Source: Chryseosolibacter sp966095595
GTDB taxonomy: Bacteria > Bacteroidota > Bacteroidia > Cytophagales > Cyclobacteriaceae
NCBI GenBank assembly: GCA_966095595.1
Contig: CBHTUB010000268.1
Location: 1 to 8,052, forward strand
Length of the DNA stretch: 8,052 bases
Direction of reading: 5' to 3'
Position 1 is the stretch's first letter. Each line of letters opens with the position of its first letter. This document shows positions 7,115 to 8,052 of this stretch, piece by piece. The notes beneath the pieces were generated by a model, which did not search any database, was not told where the DNA came from, and saw only the letters and a list, made by a program, of their open reading frames with translations. The position numbers and the translations under genes are program-made.

Positions 7115-8052
7115 ATGCAGAGGTTGTATCATGAAGTGGAAAGGACCGGATCGCTAAAGCGGATCAGACTGAAGACCGGAGATATTCCACCGCTCGCGGA
7201 GGAGCAAGTGCTTGTCGAAGTGAAATCGGTCGGCTTGAACTATGCCGACGTCTTCGCCGTACTTGGACTCTACAGCGCCGCGCCCAAAGATGCATTTACG
7301 CCGGGCCTCGAGTTCTCAGGTGTTGTCATACAAAGTCGGAGCGATTCTCACCGCATCGGCGACCGCGTGATCGGCGTTACGCGCTTTGGCGGCTACGCCT
7401 CGCACATCGTTGCCGACCCTTCTTACCTTATGCCTTTGCCTTCAGGCTGGTCGTTCGACGAGGGAGCTGCCTTCCCCGTACAAAGCCTGACTGCCTACTA
7501 TGCGCTTAAGACACTTGGCGATATCCGGAACGGCCAGACGATCTTGATACACAGCGCGGCCGGGGGTGTTGGCTTGCAGGCAAATCGGATCGCCAAACGT
7601 TTCAATGCTTTCACGATCGGAGTAGTCGGTCATGAGGCAAAGCTGGGTTTGTTGCAGAGAGAAGGTTTTGACAGGCACATCGTCCGCAGCAGGAATTTCA
7701 GACAAGACCTCCGGAATGCGCTGGATGATCGTGAGCTCAACCTGGTACTTGAAGCGACCGGTGGGAAATATTTCAGATATAGCTACGACGCGCTTGCGCC
7801 AACGGGCAGGATCGTCGCCTATGGTTCCGCACAGTTTACGCCAGCTTCGGCAACACCCAATTACCTCGACCTGTTGTTCCGATACCTTTTTCGGCCGCGC
7901 GTTGATCCACTCAGCATGATCACGGCGAATAAATCGGTCATGGCATTTAACCTGATCTGGTTGTATGAGAGAAATGATCTGATGAGACAGCTTTTGGCCG
8001 AGATCAATGAGCTGGACCTTCCGGCATCGATTGTGGGACATCGTTTTGGGTT
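7115..8052 (+). CDS. VAT-1/quinone-oxidoreductase-like medium-chain dehydrogenase/reductase, 3' end cut by window edge
   Basis: A zinc-independent medium-chain dehydrogenase/reductase related to quinone oxidoreductase and the VAT-1 group, expected to be a cytoplasmic NAD(P)H-dependent reductase of quinones or activated carbonyl/alkene compounds. The 312 visible residues show the GroES-like N-terminal domain (VGLNYADVFAVLGLY, 39-53; PGLEFSGV, 63-70), GDRVIGVTRFGGYASH (82-97), and a Rossmann nucleotide-binding loop HSAAGGVG (146-153). The segment RPRVDPLSM...NKSVMAFNLIWLYER (260-286) resembles bacterial VAT-1-like proteins. The structural-zinc cysteine cluster of classical alcohol dehydrogenases is absent. 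No signal peptide. About 20-35 C-terminal residues are probably missing. The start at 7115 places TGSLKRIRL at the usual N-terminal position. It lies 22 bp after the esterase stop; a purine-rich AGGGGA (about 7095-7100) is present but too far from the ATG to be a standard ribosome-binding site. The esterase may release a product for this enzyme, but that is inference. Confidence 0.9.
   Translation, partial: MQRLYHEVERTGSLKRIRLKTGDIPPLAEEQVLVEVKSVGLNYADVFAVLGLYSAAPKDAFTPGLEFSGVVIQSRSDSHRIGDRVIGVTRFGGYASHIVADPSYLMPLPSGWSFDEGAAFPVQSLTAYYALKTLGDIRNGQTILIHSAAGGVGLQANRIAKRFNAFTIGVVGHEAKLGLLQREGFDRHIVRSRNFRQDLRNALDDRELNLVLEATGGKYFRYSYDALAPTGRIVAYGSAQFTPASATPNYLDLLFRYLFRPRVDPLSMITANKSVMAFNLIWLYERNDLMRQLLAEINELDLPASIVGHRFG

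Noticed and set aside
7442..8041. 199-codon open frame on the minus strand
   Set aside because: It is antisense to the dehydrogenase, including its Rossmann fold, and its translation has no family character.

Overview
The window looks like ordinary chromosomal DNA from a member of the Bacteroidota. This is an inference from three signs: the type of SNF2 helicase, the absence of Shine-Dalgarno sequences in front of most genes, and a candidate -33/-7 promoter (TTG, 20 bp spacer, TAnnTTT) ahead of the esterase. Gene bodies are moderately GC-rich and the gaps between genes are visibly AT-rich. No rRNA, tRNA, CRISPR array, transposase or phage gene was recognised.

Layout: (1) positions 2872 down to 1, minus strand, hold a large SNF2-family ATPase/helicase with every canonical motif. 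Its last residues and stop lie beyond the left edge. (2) An AT-rich gap of about 300 bp separates it from a divergent small gene, 3171-3572 plus, coding for a single-domain TerB-like protein that appears to start at TTG. (3) A 359-bp gap with no gene (3573-3931) contains two interleaved inverted repeats just before (4) 3932-5341 plus, an exported right-handed beta-helix protein of unknown ligand. It ends in a strong intrinsic terminator at 5362-5395. (5) Next comes a likely two-gene operon on the plus strand: an exported type-B carboxylesterase (start 5464 preferred, 5452 possible; end 7092) and, 22 bp later, a VAT-1/quinone-oxidoreductase-like medium-chain dehydrogenase from 7115 that runs off the right edge.

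How the genes fit together: the terminator and the promoter after it split the beta-helix gene from the esterase-dehydrogenase pair, so these are probably separate transcription units. The esterase and dehydrogenase may handle consecutive steps on an ester or carbonyl substrate, but the sequence does not identify one. The helicase and TerB genes are divergent and could share a control region. I see no clear new multi-gene system. The most unusual points are the interleaved inverted repeats ahead of the beta-helix gene, the non-canonical cysteine at the end of that protein's signal peptide, and the undefined roles of the beta-helix protein and of the helicase's N-terminal half.
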